Shown here piece after piece: positions 9,023 to 18,368 of a DNA stretch of 64,000 nt. A program made the translations under genes and the position numbers. The stretch comes from Synergistaceae bacterium (GTDB lineage Bacteria; Synergistota; Synergistia; Synergistales; Aminobacteriaceae), in NCBI GenBank assembly GCA_017450125.1, contig JAFSWZ010000027.1:1-64000 (forward strand). Reading direction: 5' to 3'. Within the stretch, counting starts at the first letter, position 1; every line of letters starts with the position of its first letter. The notes under the pieces are model-generated. The model was not told the origin of the DNA, did not search any database, and was given only the letters and a program-made list of their open reading frames with translations.

Positions 9023-9898
9023 ATGCATCACGAACCGGTAATGATAACTGAAGTCCTCTCGCTTATCGAAGCCCACCCCCACCAGCGCATACTCGACGGC
9101 ACTCTCGGGCTCGGCGGCTACTCTCTGGCGTTCCTCGAACACTTCCCCTCATGCTCGGTGCTCGGTGTTGACCGCGACGCACAGGCACTGTCCTTCGCGC
9201 GCGAAAGACTCTCTGGTTACGCTGAGAGGTTCAGGGCACTTCACGCAGAGTTCGGGAGCCTCGCAAACTTTGAGGACTGCAGGGACAATGACGTGTATGT
9301 CTTCGATCTCGGTGTCTCGAACATGCAGCTGACCCTTCCCGAGCGCGGCTTCTCCTTCCAGAACGACGGCCCGCTGGACATGCGCATGAACCCTTCCTCA
9401 GCCTCACCCACCGCCGCAGAACTCCTCAGAGACAGCGACGCTGAGACGTTAGCGCGAATCTTCTGGACTTACGGCGAGGAGCGGCACGCACGCACAATCG
9501 CTCAGGCAATCAAGCACTCACGCACTCCCATCACCACAACAGCCGAACTCGTGAGCGTGATACGTTCCGCACTCCCTCAGCCCCTACAGCGGAAGATGGG
9601 CACTCACCCCGCACGCAGAGTCTTCCAGGCTCTGAGAATCTACGTCAACGACGAAGCAGGAGAGCTCGAACGCCTCATGAACACGCTCCCTTCTCTTTCC
9701 CGCAACGCGCTGGTAATCTTCGTGTCCTATCACTCGCTCGAGGACAGAGTCATCAAGCACACTTTCCGGCAGTGGCAGGCAGACGGCAAAGGCAGAATCA
9801 TCACGCGTCATCCCCTGACTCCTTCAGACGAAGAGACCGCAGATAACTATAAGGCAAGGAGCGCAAAGCTAAGGGCATTTTGTCTAATTCATGACTAG
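9023..9898 (+). CDS. rsmH: 16S rRNA (cytosine1402-N4)-methyltransferase RsmH
   Basis: SAM-dependent methyltransferase acting on C1402 of 16S rRNA in the decoding centre. The family signature is clear from the start: MHHEPVMITEVLSLI, then DGTLGLGGYS (SAM-binding motif I), DLGVSN, ERGFSFQNDGPLDMRMN and, near the C-terminus, YHSLEDRVIK. The ATG at 9023 is chosen over an in-frame ATG at 8960 because homologs begin at this point and the -10 box at 8971 lies between the two. It opens the division and cell-wall cluster; mraZ, which usually precedes it, is absent. Confidence 0.95.
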   Translation: MHHEPVMITEVLSLIEAHPHQRILDGTLGLGGYSLAFLEHFPSCSVLGVDRDAQALSFARERLSGYAERFRALHAEFGSLANFEDCRDNDVYVFDLGVSNMQLTLPERGFSFQNDGPLDMRMNPSSASPTAAELLRDSDAETLARIFWTYGEERHARTIAQAIKHSRTPITTTAELVSVIRSALPQPLQRKMGTHPARRVFQALRIYVNDEAGELERLMNTLPSLSRNALVIFVSYHSLEDRVIKHTFRQWQADGKGRIITRHPLTPSDEETADNYKARSAKLRAFCLIHD

Positions 9899-9970
9899 GT
9901 ATTTTCTGCAAAGTGTGCTATCATTCTTTCACACCAAAAAAAATTTCATAGAAACCGGGGGCGAAGGGAA

Positions 9971-10357
9971 GTGCATAAGACTAACACTAACAGCACCGCA
10001 AAAATCGGGACAGGCATTAAGTTTTTAGCGGCCTTCATTGTTTGCGTCGGTCTTGTGATCGGTCTCGGGATACTGCGATTTCATGCGGCACGTCTCGCGT
10101 ATTATCTTGAGTCCATCAATCAGTCCATACAGAATTATTCAGACGAAGAAGTCATTTTGCGCCAGGAACTGTCCGCACTTGTTGCACCAATCAGAATCTA
10201 CAGCTACTGCCGCGAGAGTCTCGGAATGCAGAAGGTTCTCAAGGCCGAAACCCTACCTGTACGTACACGCTCTACATCGCTTGCCGCCTCAAGAAAAACA
10301 ACTCCGACCGTCCTTCAAGGCTGGCGGTCAGGGCTGGCTTGGCTGTTTGGACGTTAA
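9971..10357 (+). CDS. ftsL: FtsL-like cell division protein
   Basis: A 128-residue bitopic membrane protein starting at GTG with a purine-rich stretch just upstream. It has a short cytoplasmic N-terminus, one membrane segment (about residues 17-36) and a periplasmic helical region (about 40-85), the layout of FtsL. FtsL sequences are poorly conserved, so the call rests on size, topology and position between rsmH and ftsI. FtsL works with FtsB and FtsQ to activate septal wall synthesis. Confidence 0.75.
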   Translation: MHKTNTNSTAKIGTGIKFLAAFIVCVGLVIGLGILRFHAARLAYYLESINQSIQNYSDEEVILRQELSALVAPIRIYSYCRESLGMQKVLKAETLPVRTRSTSLAASRKTTPTVLQGWRSGLAWLFGR

Positions 10358-10363
10358 ACTCTC

Positions 10364-12046
10364 ATGGCAAAGCAGAAATCTTCTCAAGGGGGCGGCAACC
10401 CCTGGTCATTGTTCGTACTATTCTTCACGATCATCAGCGTAACACTCGTAGCCCGGCACTGCTACCCTGAAACAAGAGTGCTTCAGCAATCACGGCATCA
10501 GTACTGGCGGAAAATCATCCTCAGGTCAACGCGCGGAATAATTCAGGACTCCAGAGGCAACGCACTCGTTATCTCCGAGACAAAGCCGATGTTCGCTGTA
10601 GACCCGAGCAAGCTGACTTCCGCAGACCTCGAAGGCCTGGCACAGATACTCTCACCTGACGTAATGGAAAAAGTTTACGCCGCGATGAAGACAACCTCGC
10701 AGTTCACGTGGATAGCCCGCAAACCTTCAGAGAGCGAGGCCGAAAAACTCTCCGAGCTCCGCAAGAACAGCCGCGCAATAATTCAGCAGGACGTACCCTA
10801 CAGAAAATACACCAACAATGGATTGATGGCTCATGTCTTGGGCTTCTGCGACACAGACAACAAGGGTCAGGCAGGCATTGAGCAGGCGTGGGACTCTACG
10901 CTCTACAACCCTCCCGGCGAAAAGATAGTAGTCCGAAGGATGGGCAGTCAGACAGCGTCGCTCATGGAGCACACTCAGGAACGCCGGACAGTTACGCCGA
11001 CAGTAACTTTGACGCTCGACAGCCGGATTCAGTACGTTGTGGAGAAGCACCTCTTCAAGGCCGCGCGGGACAACGGCGCGAAGTGGGCAGTGTGCATCTG
11101 CATGAACCCGATGACGGGAGAAGTCCTCTCGATGGCGAGCTACCCGACCTATGACCCGCAGAACCGCAAGACCATCACCGACGAAGCTCTCGTGAATGCC
11201 GCCATAAGCATGGGTTACGAGCCCGGCTCGACGTTCAAGCCGATATACATGGCGATAGCGTTGGACAGGGGCATTGTGAGAAGGGACGAGATGTTCTTCT
11301 GCCCGGCCAAGCTCAAGGTTGCCGACGGCTTCATCAGGGAGTCGGACGCACGCATAGCACTTGGCCAAGTCGACACAGCACAGCTCCTCGTGAAGTCCTC
11401 GAACGTCGGAATGGCACAGATAGGCATACGAGCAAACAACGTGAAGACCTACGAGAGCCTGTCTGCACTGGGTTTCGGGCACGAGACGGACATAGAGCTT
11501 CCCGGAGTCTCACGCGGGATTCTTCAGTACCCCGAGAGCTGGCGAGGAATTACCCCCGCGAACATCGCGATAGGTCAGGGGCTTGCTGTTACGCCCCTTC
11601 AGCTTGTTACGGCAATGGCGGCTGTCGTGAACGGCGGAAAGCTCATGAGCCCGTACATCGTCAAGGAAGCAGTGAACTCGCTCGGTGAAGTGGTCTACAG
11701 GGGAGAACCGAAAGTCATGCGCGAGGTTATGACTCCCGAGACTACGGAGTGGGTACGCAAGGCGATGCGCCGGGTAATCCTCGAAGGCACGGGCAAGAAG
11801 GCGGCGACGAAGCTCACGAACGTTGCAGGCAAGACAGGCACTGCGCAGGTTGCGGGCAAAAAGGGCTACGCGGCAGGAAAGTACGTCGGGTCGTTCATCG
11901 GTTTCTGGCCGTACGAAGACCCCAAGTACCTCATGCTTATTGCGATAGGCGAACCGTCAAGCGGAAGGTACTACGGCGGCGAGGTAGCTGCTCCCGTGTT
12001 CAAAGCAATAGTTGAAGAAATGGCGGAACTCGAATATTATTCATAG
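10364..12046 (+). CDS. ftsI: Septal peptidoglycan transpeptidase FtsI (PBP3)
   Basis: Class B penicillin-binding protein that cross-links septal peptidoglycan in the periplasm. The 560-residue protein has a signal anchor (about 14-32), a dimerisation domain and the transpeptidase domain with all three motifs: STFK at 289-292 (catalytic Ser289), SSN at 345-347 and KTGT at 490-493. It ends soon after the transpeptidase fold, without the PASTA repeats of the sporulation-type paralogs. It lies 6 bases after ftsL and 34 bases before murE. Confidence 0.95.
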   Translation: MAKQKSSQGGGNPWSLFVLFFTIISVTLVARHCYPETRVLQQSRHQYWRKIILRSTRGIIQDSRGNALVISETKPMFAVDPSKLTSADLEGLAQILSPDVMEKVYAAMKTTSQFTWIARKPSESEAEKLSELRKNSRAIIQQDVPYRKYTNNGLMAHVLGFCDTDNKGQAGIEQAWDSTLYNPPGEKIVVRRMGSQTASLMEHTQERRTVTPTVTLTLDSRIQYVVEKHLFKAARDNGAKWAVCICMNPMTGEVLSMASYPTYDPQNRKTITDEALVNAAISMGYEPGSTFKPIYMAIALDRGIVRRDEMFFCPAKLKVADGFIRESDARIALGQVDTAQLLVKSSNVGMAQIGIRANNVKTYESLSALGFGHETDIELPGVSRGILQYPESWRGITPANIAIGQGLAVTPLQLVTAMAAVVNGGKLMSPYIVKEAVNSLGEVVYRGEPKVMREVMTPETTEWVRKAMRRVILEGTGKKAATKLTNVAGKTGTAQVAGKKGYAAGKYVGSFIGFWPYEDPKYLMLIAIGEPSSGRYYGGEVAAPVFKAIVEEMAELEYYS

Positions 12047-12080
12047 CACTAAATCTCCAGCGAAGGCAGGTTAATATTCT

Positions 12081-13559
12081 TTGAGTACAACATTCGGGGA
12101 TGTCCTGAAATTCATACAGAGCCGGAATGAGAACACCAAAGCCTGTGTGAGGTCTCAGGACGATTTTTTTGTACAGATTGACGACGTAATTTCGGACAGC
12201 AGAGAGGTCAGGCCGGGCACTCTCTTTGCGTGCATAAAGGGCGAAACTTCCGACGGACACGACTACGTCAGAGCCGCAGAGAAAGCCGGAGCTACCGCTC
12301 TCCTCTGCGAGCGTGAAGTAGACTCGATTCTGCCGCAGATCGTGGTCTCGAAGGTGAGGGAGTATCTCGGCGACACAGCTTCGTTCGTCTACGCCAACCC
12401 GTCAGGAAAGCTCCTCATGGTCGGAGTTACGGGCACTAACGGCAAGACCACGACGACCTACATCATCAGGAGCATACTTCAGGCGGCTGGAATGAAGGTA
12501 GGCCTGCTCGGCACAATCATCGAGAGCGACGGAGTAACCGAGAAGGACGCTGACCGCACCACGCCTGAGAGCGCGATTGTTGAACGCCAGCTCGCCCGCA
12601 TGGTCAGCAACGGATGTTCCGCCTGCGTGATGGAGACTTCATCGCACGGGCTGTATCTGGGAAGGTTGAAGGGTGCGCGCTATGATGTGCCTGTGTTCAC
12701 GAACCTCTACCCTGAGCATCTGGACTTCCACAAGGACATGGAGCACTACTTTGACGCAAAAACTCTGCTGTTCACGACGTACGCAAAGCCGGGCTTTCTG
12801 GGGGCGGCGAATTACGATGACCCGTGGGGCAAAAGGATTCTCGCGCGGTTTCCTGAGAGAGTTCGCGGCTTCGGACTGACCAACGGAGCACAGTTCAGCG
12901 TTGTGGGCTCAACAGCAACGCTCGACGGCACGGACTTAGTGATTCAGCGTGAGGGTTTCGGGAGCATCTCGATCACCAGCCCGCTAGTCGGGGACTTCAA
13001 CATCATGAACACTCTCTGTGCTGTTACGGCAATGACGAGCCGCGTCGATGCAGAAGCCATCATGGAAGGTGTCGCTAACGTCCCGCAGGTTCCAGGCCGC
13101 CTAGAGCGCATTGACCTGCCTAACGGAGCATGTGTGTTCGTGGACTTCGCGCACACGCCGTCGGCCTTGAGGAGCGTTCTCGGGACGATACGTAAGCTCT
13201 CGGGCAAGGACAGGCGTATCGTGTCGGTGTTCGGGCACGGAGGCGGACGCTACCAGCAGAACAGGCCGGAACTTGGCCGGGCGGCATCAGAGTTCGCGAA
13301 CGAGATAATCATCACTTCCGACAACGCCCGCAGTGAAGACCCAGCCGACATCGCTAAGGCAATCGCGGAGGGCGCGAGCATTCCTTACAGAATAATCACC
13401 GACAGGCCCGAAGCCGTACGCGTCGGCCTCGAGAGCCTTAAGAAGGGGGACATTCTCGTCATTACGGGGAAAGGCCCGGAGAAGTTCATCACCATCAAGG
13501 ACAAGAAGATACCGTTCAACGACGCTGAGGCAGTGAAGACGTGGAGGGACTCGCAATGA
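12081..13559 (+). CDS. murE: UDP-MurNAc-tripeptide synthetase MurE
   Basis: Cytoplasmic ATP-dependent ligase adding the third residue, usually meso-diaminopimelate or lysine, to UDP-MurNAc-L-Ala-D-Glu. It starts at TTG with an AGG-type ribosome site about 10 bases upstream. Visible motifs are GTNGKTT (118-124), ETSSHGL, the Lys227 region (DAKTLLF) corresponding to the carbamylated lysine, and DFAHTP. The residue-selecting motif reads DNAR (414-417), where DAP-specific enzymes have DNPR, so the third-position specificity is less certain than usual. The stop overlaps murF as ATGA. Confidence 0.95.
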   Translation: MSTTFGDVLKFIQSRNENTKACVRSQDDFFVQIDDVISDSREVRPGTLFACIKGETSDGHDYVRAAEKAGATALLCEREVDSILPQIVVSKVREYLGDTASFVYANPSGKLLMVGVTGTNGKTTTTYIIRSILQAAGMKVGLLGTIIESDGVTEKDADRTTPESAIVERQLARMVSNGCSACVMETSSHGLYLGRLKGARYDVPVFTNLYPEHLDFHKDMEHYFDAKTLLFTTYAKPGFLGAANYDDPWGKRILARFPERVRGFGLTNGAQFSVVGSTATLDGTDLVIQREGFGSISITSPLVGDFNIMNTLCAVTAMTSRVDAEAIMEGVANVPQVPGRLERIDLPNGACVFVDFAHTPSALRSVLGTIRKLSGKDRRIVSVFGHGGGRYQQNRPELGRAASEFANEIIITSDNARSEDPADIAKAIAEGASIPYRIITDRPEAVRVGLESLKKGDILVITGKGPEKFITIKDKKIPFNDAEAVKTWRDSQ

Positions 13560-14902
13560 GCAACATGAAGCTGTGTGAGCTTTTTGAGGGAATAGATAGC
13601 ACGCTGGAATTTCCGAATCACCTTGCGACTGACAGCAGGGACGTGCTTCCCGGCGGTGCGTTTGTTGCGCTGGAAGGCGAGAAGACTGACGGGCACAAGT
13701 ACATTCCGCAGGCAATAGAGAGGGGAGCAGGGTTATTGATTGTCAGGAAGGGCAAAGCTCCCGAAGGCGTGAACATCCCGGTGATTGAGCTCGACAATCC
13801 CGAGCGCGACCTCGCCGCAACTGCCTCACGGAAGCTCAGAGCACGCAATCTTCACGACGTAATAGCGATAACCGGCAGTGTCGGCAAGACCACAACGCGC
13901 GCCGCCCTGCAGAAGGTTTTGTCGCCTCACTTCGTCCTTCACGCGCCGGAGAGGAGCTTCAACACCCTCATAGGCTGCACCGCAACGATAATGGCAATGC
14001 CGCTCGAGACGGAAATAGTGATTCTGGAGTTCGGGGCAAACAAGCCCGGAGAGATACGCGAGCTCACAGAGTATTTCCCGCCGACAATCGCAGTGCTTAC
14101 CGCCGTTGCACCTGTTCACCTTGAAGGTTTCGGGAGCGTTGAAGGCGTGCTGAACGAGAAGCTGGAGATAGTTCACTCAACGTCAATCAGCAAGATAATC
14201 TACAACCACGACAACGAATATCTTGCGGAGGCTTTCCGTTACGTAGTGAAGTCAATGGGTGTCGGCGAATGGAGAGATTCTGATTTCGTTCTTGCCGTCG
14301 ACAAATCGGAGTACACGCTTCCTGCGCTGTCGTTCGTGCTGGCTCACAGAGAATCGCAGGAGATTGCGCGCTTCACCGCCAACATCTGGGGCAAACACAA
14401 CGCAATGCCTCTCGCCCTCGCCGCATCAGTCGGGCACGAGCTCGGGATTGACCTTCAGGAGTCGGCGGATGCTCTCTCTGAGTTCCAGGCACTCGAAGGC
14501 AGAGGAAGAGTATTCATCCTCGACAACGGGCACAAGTTCTTAGTTGATGACGCGTACAACGCAAACCCCGCCTCAATGCGCGCATCGCTTGAAACATTCA
14601 GCAAGGTAGTGTGCGCTGGGAAAGTTGCAGTGCTCGGCGAGATGCGGGAGCTCGGTGAAGATGCGGCCAAGTATCACGCAGAGCTTGCTCCGCTGTTCGA
14701 GGGTATTGACGGCGTGATTCTTGTCGGGGAAATCTGGCGCGAAGCATTCAGCGGGGATTCAGGGTACATTTTCGTCGATGACTGGCAGGAAGCCTTGAAG
14801 GCCGTCAACGAGATAACATCATCGCGCGAGATTCAGGGAGTGCTGGTGAAGGGCTCACACAGCATAGGCCTCGAAAACGTCGTGAGGGAATTATGTTCCT
14901 GA
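13556..14902 (+). CDS. murF: UDP-MurNAc-tripeptide--D-Ala-D-Ala ligase MurF
   Basis: Adds the D-Ala-D-Ala dipeptide to complete the pentapeptide precursor. The start is the ATG at 13556, which overlaps the murE stop and sits 6 bases after GGAGGG; a GTG at 13541 is less likely. Motifs are ITGSVGKTTTR (ATP loop), EFGANKPGEI, an NHDNE region, the central-domain WGKHNAMPLALAA, and DDAYNANPASMRASL. At 448 residues it is of normal length. It overlaps mraY by 10 bases. Confidence 0.95.
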   Translation: MSNMKLCELFEGIDSTLEFPNHLATDSRDVLPGGAFVALEGEKTDGHKYIPQAIERGAGLLIVRKGKAPEGVNIPVIELDNPERDLAATASRKLRARNLHDVIAITGSVGKTTTRAALQKVLSPHFVLHAPERSFNTLIGCTATIMAMPLETEIVILEFGANKPGEIRELTEYFPPTIAVLTAVAPVHLEGFGSVEGVLNEKLEIVHSTSISKIIYNHDNEYLAEAFRYVVKSMGVGEWRDSDFVLAVDKSEYTLPALSFVLAHRESQEIARFTANIWGKHNAMPLALAASVGHELGIDLQESADALSEFQALEGRGRVFILDNGHKFLVDDAYNANPASMRASLETFSKVVCAGKVAVLGEMRELGEDAAKYHAELAPLFEGIDGVILVGEIWREAFSGDSGYIFVDDWQEALKAVNEITSSREIQGVLVKGSHSIGLENVVRELCS

Positions 14903-15819
14903 AGGGATTTATGTTCTTCGCGCTGAGCAACATTCTGCAGTACTTCTGGATAAAGTACCAGAGGCACGAGCACATCACCCAGCAGCAGAAATGGTACGGC
15001 GTGAACATAGACAACGAAATCAAGTCAAAGACTCCTTCGATGGGGGGAGTCGTTTTTTTGTGGCTGGGACTTCTCGCGCTCGTGCTCAATCACTCTCTCG
15101 ACTCGCTGCTTTTCTGGTCGCTGCCGATACTCAGCGGGCTTATCGGGTTCATCGACGACTGGCTGAAATTCAGGACGCACACGAGCGAGGGTTTTTCCAG
15201 TCTGGCCAAGCTGAAGCTCCAGCTCCTCCTGTGCGGAGTGTGGGTTGTGCTGGTGTTCCTGCGCGGAAGAATGGGACTCTGGCCGGGAGTGTATGACGGC
15301 GGCGGGTGGATTGCGATGCCTCTGGCGTTCCTGATGACTGCCGGGACAATAAACGCAGTGAACATCACCGACGGACTTGACGGCCTCGCGGGCGGGAGCT
15401 TCCTCGTGTCGCTGGGAGTGATGCTGATTCTCCTGCCGACAGACGCGCTGAACGCTGATGTGATGATTGAGCTGTTCTTCATGGTCGCGGGCTTCCTGTT
15501 CTACAACACGCGGCCGGCAAAAACCTTCATGGGCGACACGGGCTCTCACTTTCTGGGCGGAGCACTGGCGGCGTTGTGCGTGATGAACGGGCGCAGTCTG
15601 GCGATAATTCCGGCGGGGTTCATCTTCAGCGTTGAGATGCTGAGCTCGGCGGTACAGATTTTCACGATACGCAAGCTCAACCGCAAAATCTTTCTCATGG
15701 CACCTCTGCACCACCATTACCAGAAGAAGGGCATGGACGAGACGGCGGTAACCTTGAGGTTCTGGCTCATACACGCTGTCGGGGCTGTGATGCTGTCGCT
15801 GGTGCTTATCGGGCTGTGA
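14893..15819 (+). CDS. mraY: Phospho-MurNAc-pentapeptide transferase MraY
   Basis: Polytopic inner-membrane enzyme transferring phospho-MurNAc-pentapeptide to undecaprenyl phosphate, giving lipid I. The 308 residues form about ten hydrophobic segments and carry the catalytic FIDDWLK, NITDGLDGLAGG, FMGDTGS and the PLHHHYQKKG loop. Slightly shorter than the 320-360 residues common in the family, mainly at the N-terminus. It is the last wall gene of the cluster: murD, ftsW, murG and later genes do not follow. Confidence 0.96.
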   Translation: MFLKGFMFFALSNILQYFWIKYQRHEHITQQQKWYGVNIDNEIKSKTPSMGGVVFLWLGLLALVLNHSLDSLLFWSLPILSGLIGFIDDWLKFRTHTSEGFSSLAKLKLQLLLCGVWVVLVFLRGRMGLWPGVYDGGGWIAMPLAFLMTAGTINAVNITDGLDGLAGGSFLVSLGVMLILLPTDALNADVMIELFFMVAGFLFYNTRPAKTFMGDTGSHFLGGALAALCVMNGRSLAIIPAGFIFSVEMLSSAVQIFTIRKLNRKIFLMAPLHHHYQKKGMDETAVTLRFWLIHAVGAVMLSLVLIGL

Positions 15820-15930
15820 GGAAGTACATCCCTGAATAATTATGAATGCTTGTAGAAATTCAGGATTAGGCTTATCATTTACGTGTTCCATGACAATTTC
15901 TCATATAAATTATAACGAGGGGGAATATCT

Positions 15931-16803
15931 TTGCATAAGATACTCGAGAAACGCCAGCTCTCCTACGACAAAGAGAGAGACCAGAGCGTTTTCTACTACA
16001 AGGTCGAAGCACCCGAAATCGCCCGCAACCGCAAGGCGGGACAGTTCATCATCTTCCAGATTGACGAGGACTACGGCGAGCGCATACCTCTGACCATCGC
16101 CGACGCAAACGCCGAAGAAGGCTGGATCGCAATCGTCTTCCAGACTGTCGGGGCAACAACCCGCCGCTTCTCCATGACCTTCAACGAGGGAGACTATGTA
16201 CCCGTACTCGTCGGGCCTCTGGGCAAACCCACCCACATCGAGAAGAAGGACGGCATCGTCGTCTGTGTAGGCGGCGGCATCGGCATCGCTCCTCTTCACC
16301 CGATAGTTCAGGCGAACCACGCAATCGGCAACAAGGTAGTTACAATCATCGGCGCACGCACAAAGGAGCTTCTGTTCTTCGAGGACGAGATGCGTGAGGC
16401 CAGCGATGAACTCATCGTCGTTACTGATGACGGAAGCTACGGGCGCAAAGCAGTCGTTACCGTACCTCTCACTGAGCTCTGCGAGAAGGAGAAGGTCAGC
16501 GAGATAGTCTCAATCGGCCCGGCAATAATGATGAAGTTCTGCGTTGCCGCCGCAAGACCTTTCGGCGTACCCATCACAACGTCGCTCAACACGATAATGA
16601 TTGACGGCACGGGAATGTGCGGATGCTGCCGCGTCAAGGTCGGCGACCAGACAAAGTTTGTGTGCGTTGACGGCCCTGAGTTCGACGGCTACCAGGTCGA
16701 TTTCGACAACATGATGCAGAGGATGACGGCCTTCAAGGACAAGGAACGCGAGGCAGACCACAAGTGCCGTGTAGGGCTTGATGCCGGAAAGGTAAGGGCA
16801 TAA
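15931..16803 (+). CDS. nfnA: NADH-dependent ferredoxin:NADP oxidoreductase subunit NfnA (PyrK-like)
   Basis: FAD/NAD-binding flavoprotein subunit with a [2Fe-2S] cluster. Starts at TTG 7 bases after GAGGGGG. It has the FAD domain (RKAGQF, GERIPLTIAD), a NAD-binding domain (CVGGGIGIAPL, IIGARTKELLF) and the C-terminal cysteine loop CGCCRV with FVCVDGPEFDG. The partner at 16806 makes NfnAB, which bifurcates electrons between NADPH, NAD and ferredoxin, more likely than a stand-alone PyrK. The gene pair is separated by 2 bases. Confidence 0.88.
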   Translation: MHKILEKRQLSYDKERDQSVFYYKVEAPEIARNRKAGQFIIFQIDEDYGERIPLTIADANAEEGWIAIVFQTVGATTRRFSMTFNEGDYVPVLVGPLGKPTHIEKKDGIVVCVGGGIGIAPLHPIVQANHAIGNKVVTIIGARTKELLFFEDEMREASDELIVVTDDGSYGRKAVVTVPLTELCEKEKVSEIVSIGPAIMMKFCVAAARPFGVPITTSLNTIMIDGTGMCGCCRVKVGDQTKFVCVDGPEFDGYQVDFDNMMQRMTAFKDKEREADHKCRVGLDAGKVRA

Positions 16804-16805
16804 CG

Positions 16806-18311
16806 ATGAGCGAACACAAGACAACAGAGATTCTGCAGGAAGAAGCGGCCGGACTGTGGGCTGGCATAGAGGCCAAGAAGGCAGATGGCAAGTTTGTAGC
16901 TAAGGACAGAACAGCGATTCCTCAGCAGGAGATGCCCTCACAAGACCCTGTAGTCCGCGCAAAGAACATGTCAGAAGTTGCGCTCGGCTACACTGAGACT
17001 CAGGCGCGCGTTGAGGCCGAAAGGTGCATTCAGTGCGCAGCAGCTCCGTGCAAGAAGGGCTGTCCTGTGAGCGTACCGATTCCCGAGTTCATCAAGCACA
17101 TTCAGGAAGGCGACTTCAAGGGCGCAGTTGACACCATCAAGAACACGAACCTTCTTCCCGCGATTTGCGGCCGTGTCTGCCCGCAGGAGAAGCAGTGCCA
17201 GAGCTTCTGCACCGTCGGAAAGATGCTGAAGTCCCCCGAGAAGGCAGTAGCAATCGGCAGGCTTGAACGTTTCGTAGCAGACTGGGAGAGAGCACATGAC
17301 CTTATTTCCGTGCCCACGCCGAAGCCCGACACAGGGAAGAAAGTTGCTGTAATCGGTTCAGGCCCTGCAGGACTCACAGTAGCCGCAGACATCCGCCGTG
17401 AAGGCCACAGCGTAACAGTGTTTGAGGCGTTCCAGAAGACCGGCGGAGTCATGGTGTACGGTATTCCTGAGTTCCGTCTTCCGAAGGCAATCGTCGCCAA
17501 AGAAGTCGAGAACCTCAAGAAGATGGGCGTTGAGTTCAGGACGAGCTTCCTTGTCGGACGCACGGCAACCCTCGAGCAGCTGCTTGACGAGGGCGGATAC
17601 GATGCGGCGTTCATCGGGACGGGTGCAGGACTGCCGAAGTTCATGCGCATTGAGGGCGAAAACCTCATCGGAGTATTCAGCGCGAACGAGTACCTGACGC
17701 GCTCGAACCTCATGAAGGCCTACGACAGAGACCACGCAGACACACCGCTTTACGACGCAAAGAGAGTTGCAGTGTTCGGCGGCGGAAATGTCGCAATGGA
17801 CGGTGCACGTACAGCCTTAAGGCTCGGTGCGGAGAAGGTCTACTGCGTTTACAGAAGAACCCGCGCTGAGATGCCGGCACGTATCGAGGAAGTTGCACAC
17901 GCATTTGAAGAGGGAGTAGATTTCCACTTCCTCGAGAACCCGACGAAGTTCATCGGCGACGACAAGGGCAGGCTTGTGGGCGTTGAGCTTCTGAGCTACG
18001 AGCTCGGCGAGCCTGATGCGTCCGGCAGAAGGAAGCCCGTAGCGATTCCGGGAACTGAGCACGTGCTCGACATTGATGCGGCAGTCATCGCTCTCGGCAA
18101 CGACTCCAACCCTCTGATGGCGCAGACTACTCCAGGCCTCAACGTAACCAAGTACGGCAACATCATTGTTGACCCTGAGACGCAGAAGACCAGCATTGAC
18201 AGGGTATGGGCAGGCGGAGACATCGTTCTCGGTGCGGCAACGGTCATCCTTGCGATGGGCGAGGGACGCAGAGCTGCGGCGAGCATGAACGCATACTTGG
18301 CCGGCAAGTAA
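16806..18311 (+). CDS. nfnB: NfnB / GltA-type NADPH oxidoreductase large subunit
   Basis: A 501-residue flavoprotein homologous to the small subunit of glutamate synthase. The N-terminal domain has eight cysteines for two [4Fe-4S] clusters (Cys74, 77, 82, 86 and 121, 125, 131, 135). An FAD site GSGPAGLTVAADI and an NADPH site FGGGNVAMDGARTAL follow, then the C-terminal AGGDIVLGAATVILAMGEG motif. Because nfnA is immediately upstream and no glutamate synthase large subunit is present, the electron-bifurcating NfnAB role is favoured over glutamate synthesis. A terminator follows. Confidence 0.9.
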   Translation: MSEHKTTEILQEEAAGLWAGIEAKKADGKFVAKDRTAIPQQEMPSQDPVVRAKNMSEVALGYTETQARVEAERCIQCAAAPCKKGCPVSVPIPEFIKHIQEGDFKGAVDTIKNTNLLPAICGRVCPQEKQCQSFCTVGKMLKSPEKAVAIGRLERFVADWERAHDLISVPTPKPDTGKKVAVIGSGPAGLTVAADIRREGHSVTVFEAFQKTGGVMVYGIPEFRLPKAIVAKEVENLKKMGVEFRTSFLVGRTATLEQLLDEGGYDAAFIGTGAGLPKFMRIEGENLIGVFSANEYLTRSNLMKAYDRDHADTPLYDAKRVAVFGGGNVAMDGARTALRLGAEKVYCVYRRTRAEMPARIEEVAHAFEEGVDFHFLENPTKFIGDDKGRLVGVELLSYELGEPDASGRRKPVAIPGTEHVLDIDAAVIALGNDSNPLMAQTTPGLNVTKYGNIIVDPETQKTSIDRVWAGGDIVLGAATVILAMGEGRRAAASMNAYLAGK

Positions 18312-18328
18312 CGCATTAACGTAACTTC

Positions 18329-18361
18329 AGCGGAGGAGTCATTCACGGCTTCTCCGCTTTT
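18329..18361 (+). terminator. Intrinsic terminator after nfnAB
   Basis: Stem AGCGGAG / CTCCGCT (18329-18335 with 18352-18358), 16-base loop, ending in TTTT. It lies 8 bases upstream of the next start, so the downstream gene must use another promoter or read-through. Confidence 0.6.
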
Positions 18362-18368
18362 GTGTCTA

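Noticed and set aside
16806-18311. Glutamate synthase small subunit
   Set aside because: No large subunit is nearby and an NfnA-type partner is immediately upstream, so NfnB is the better call.
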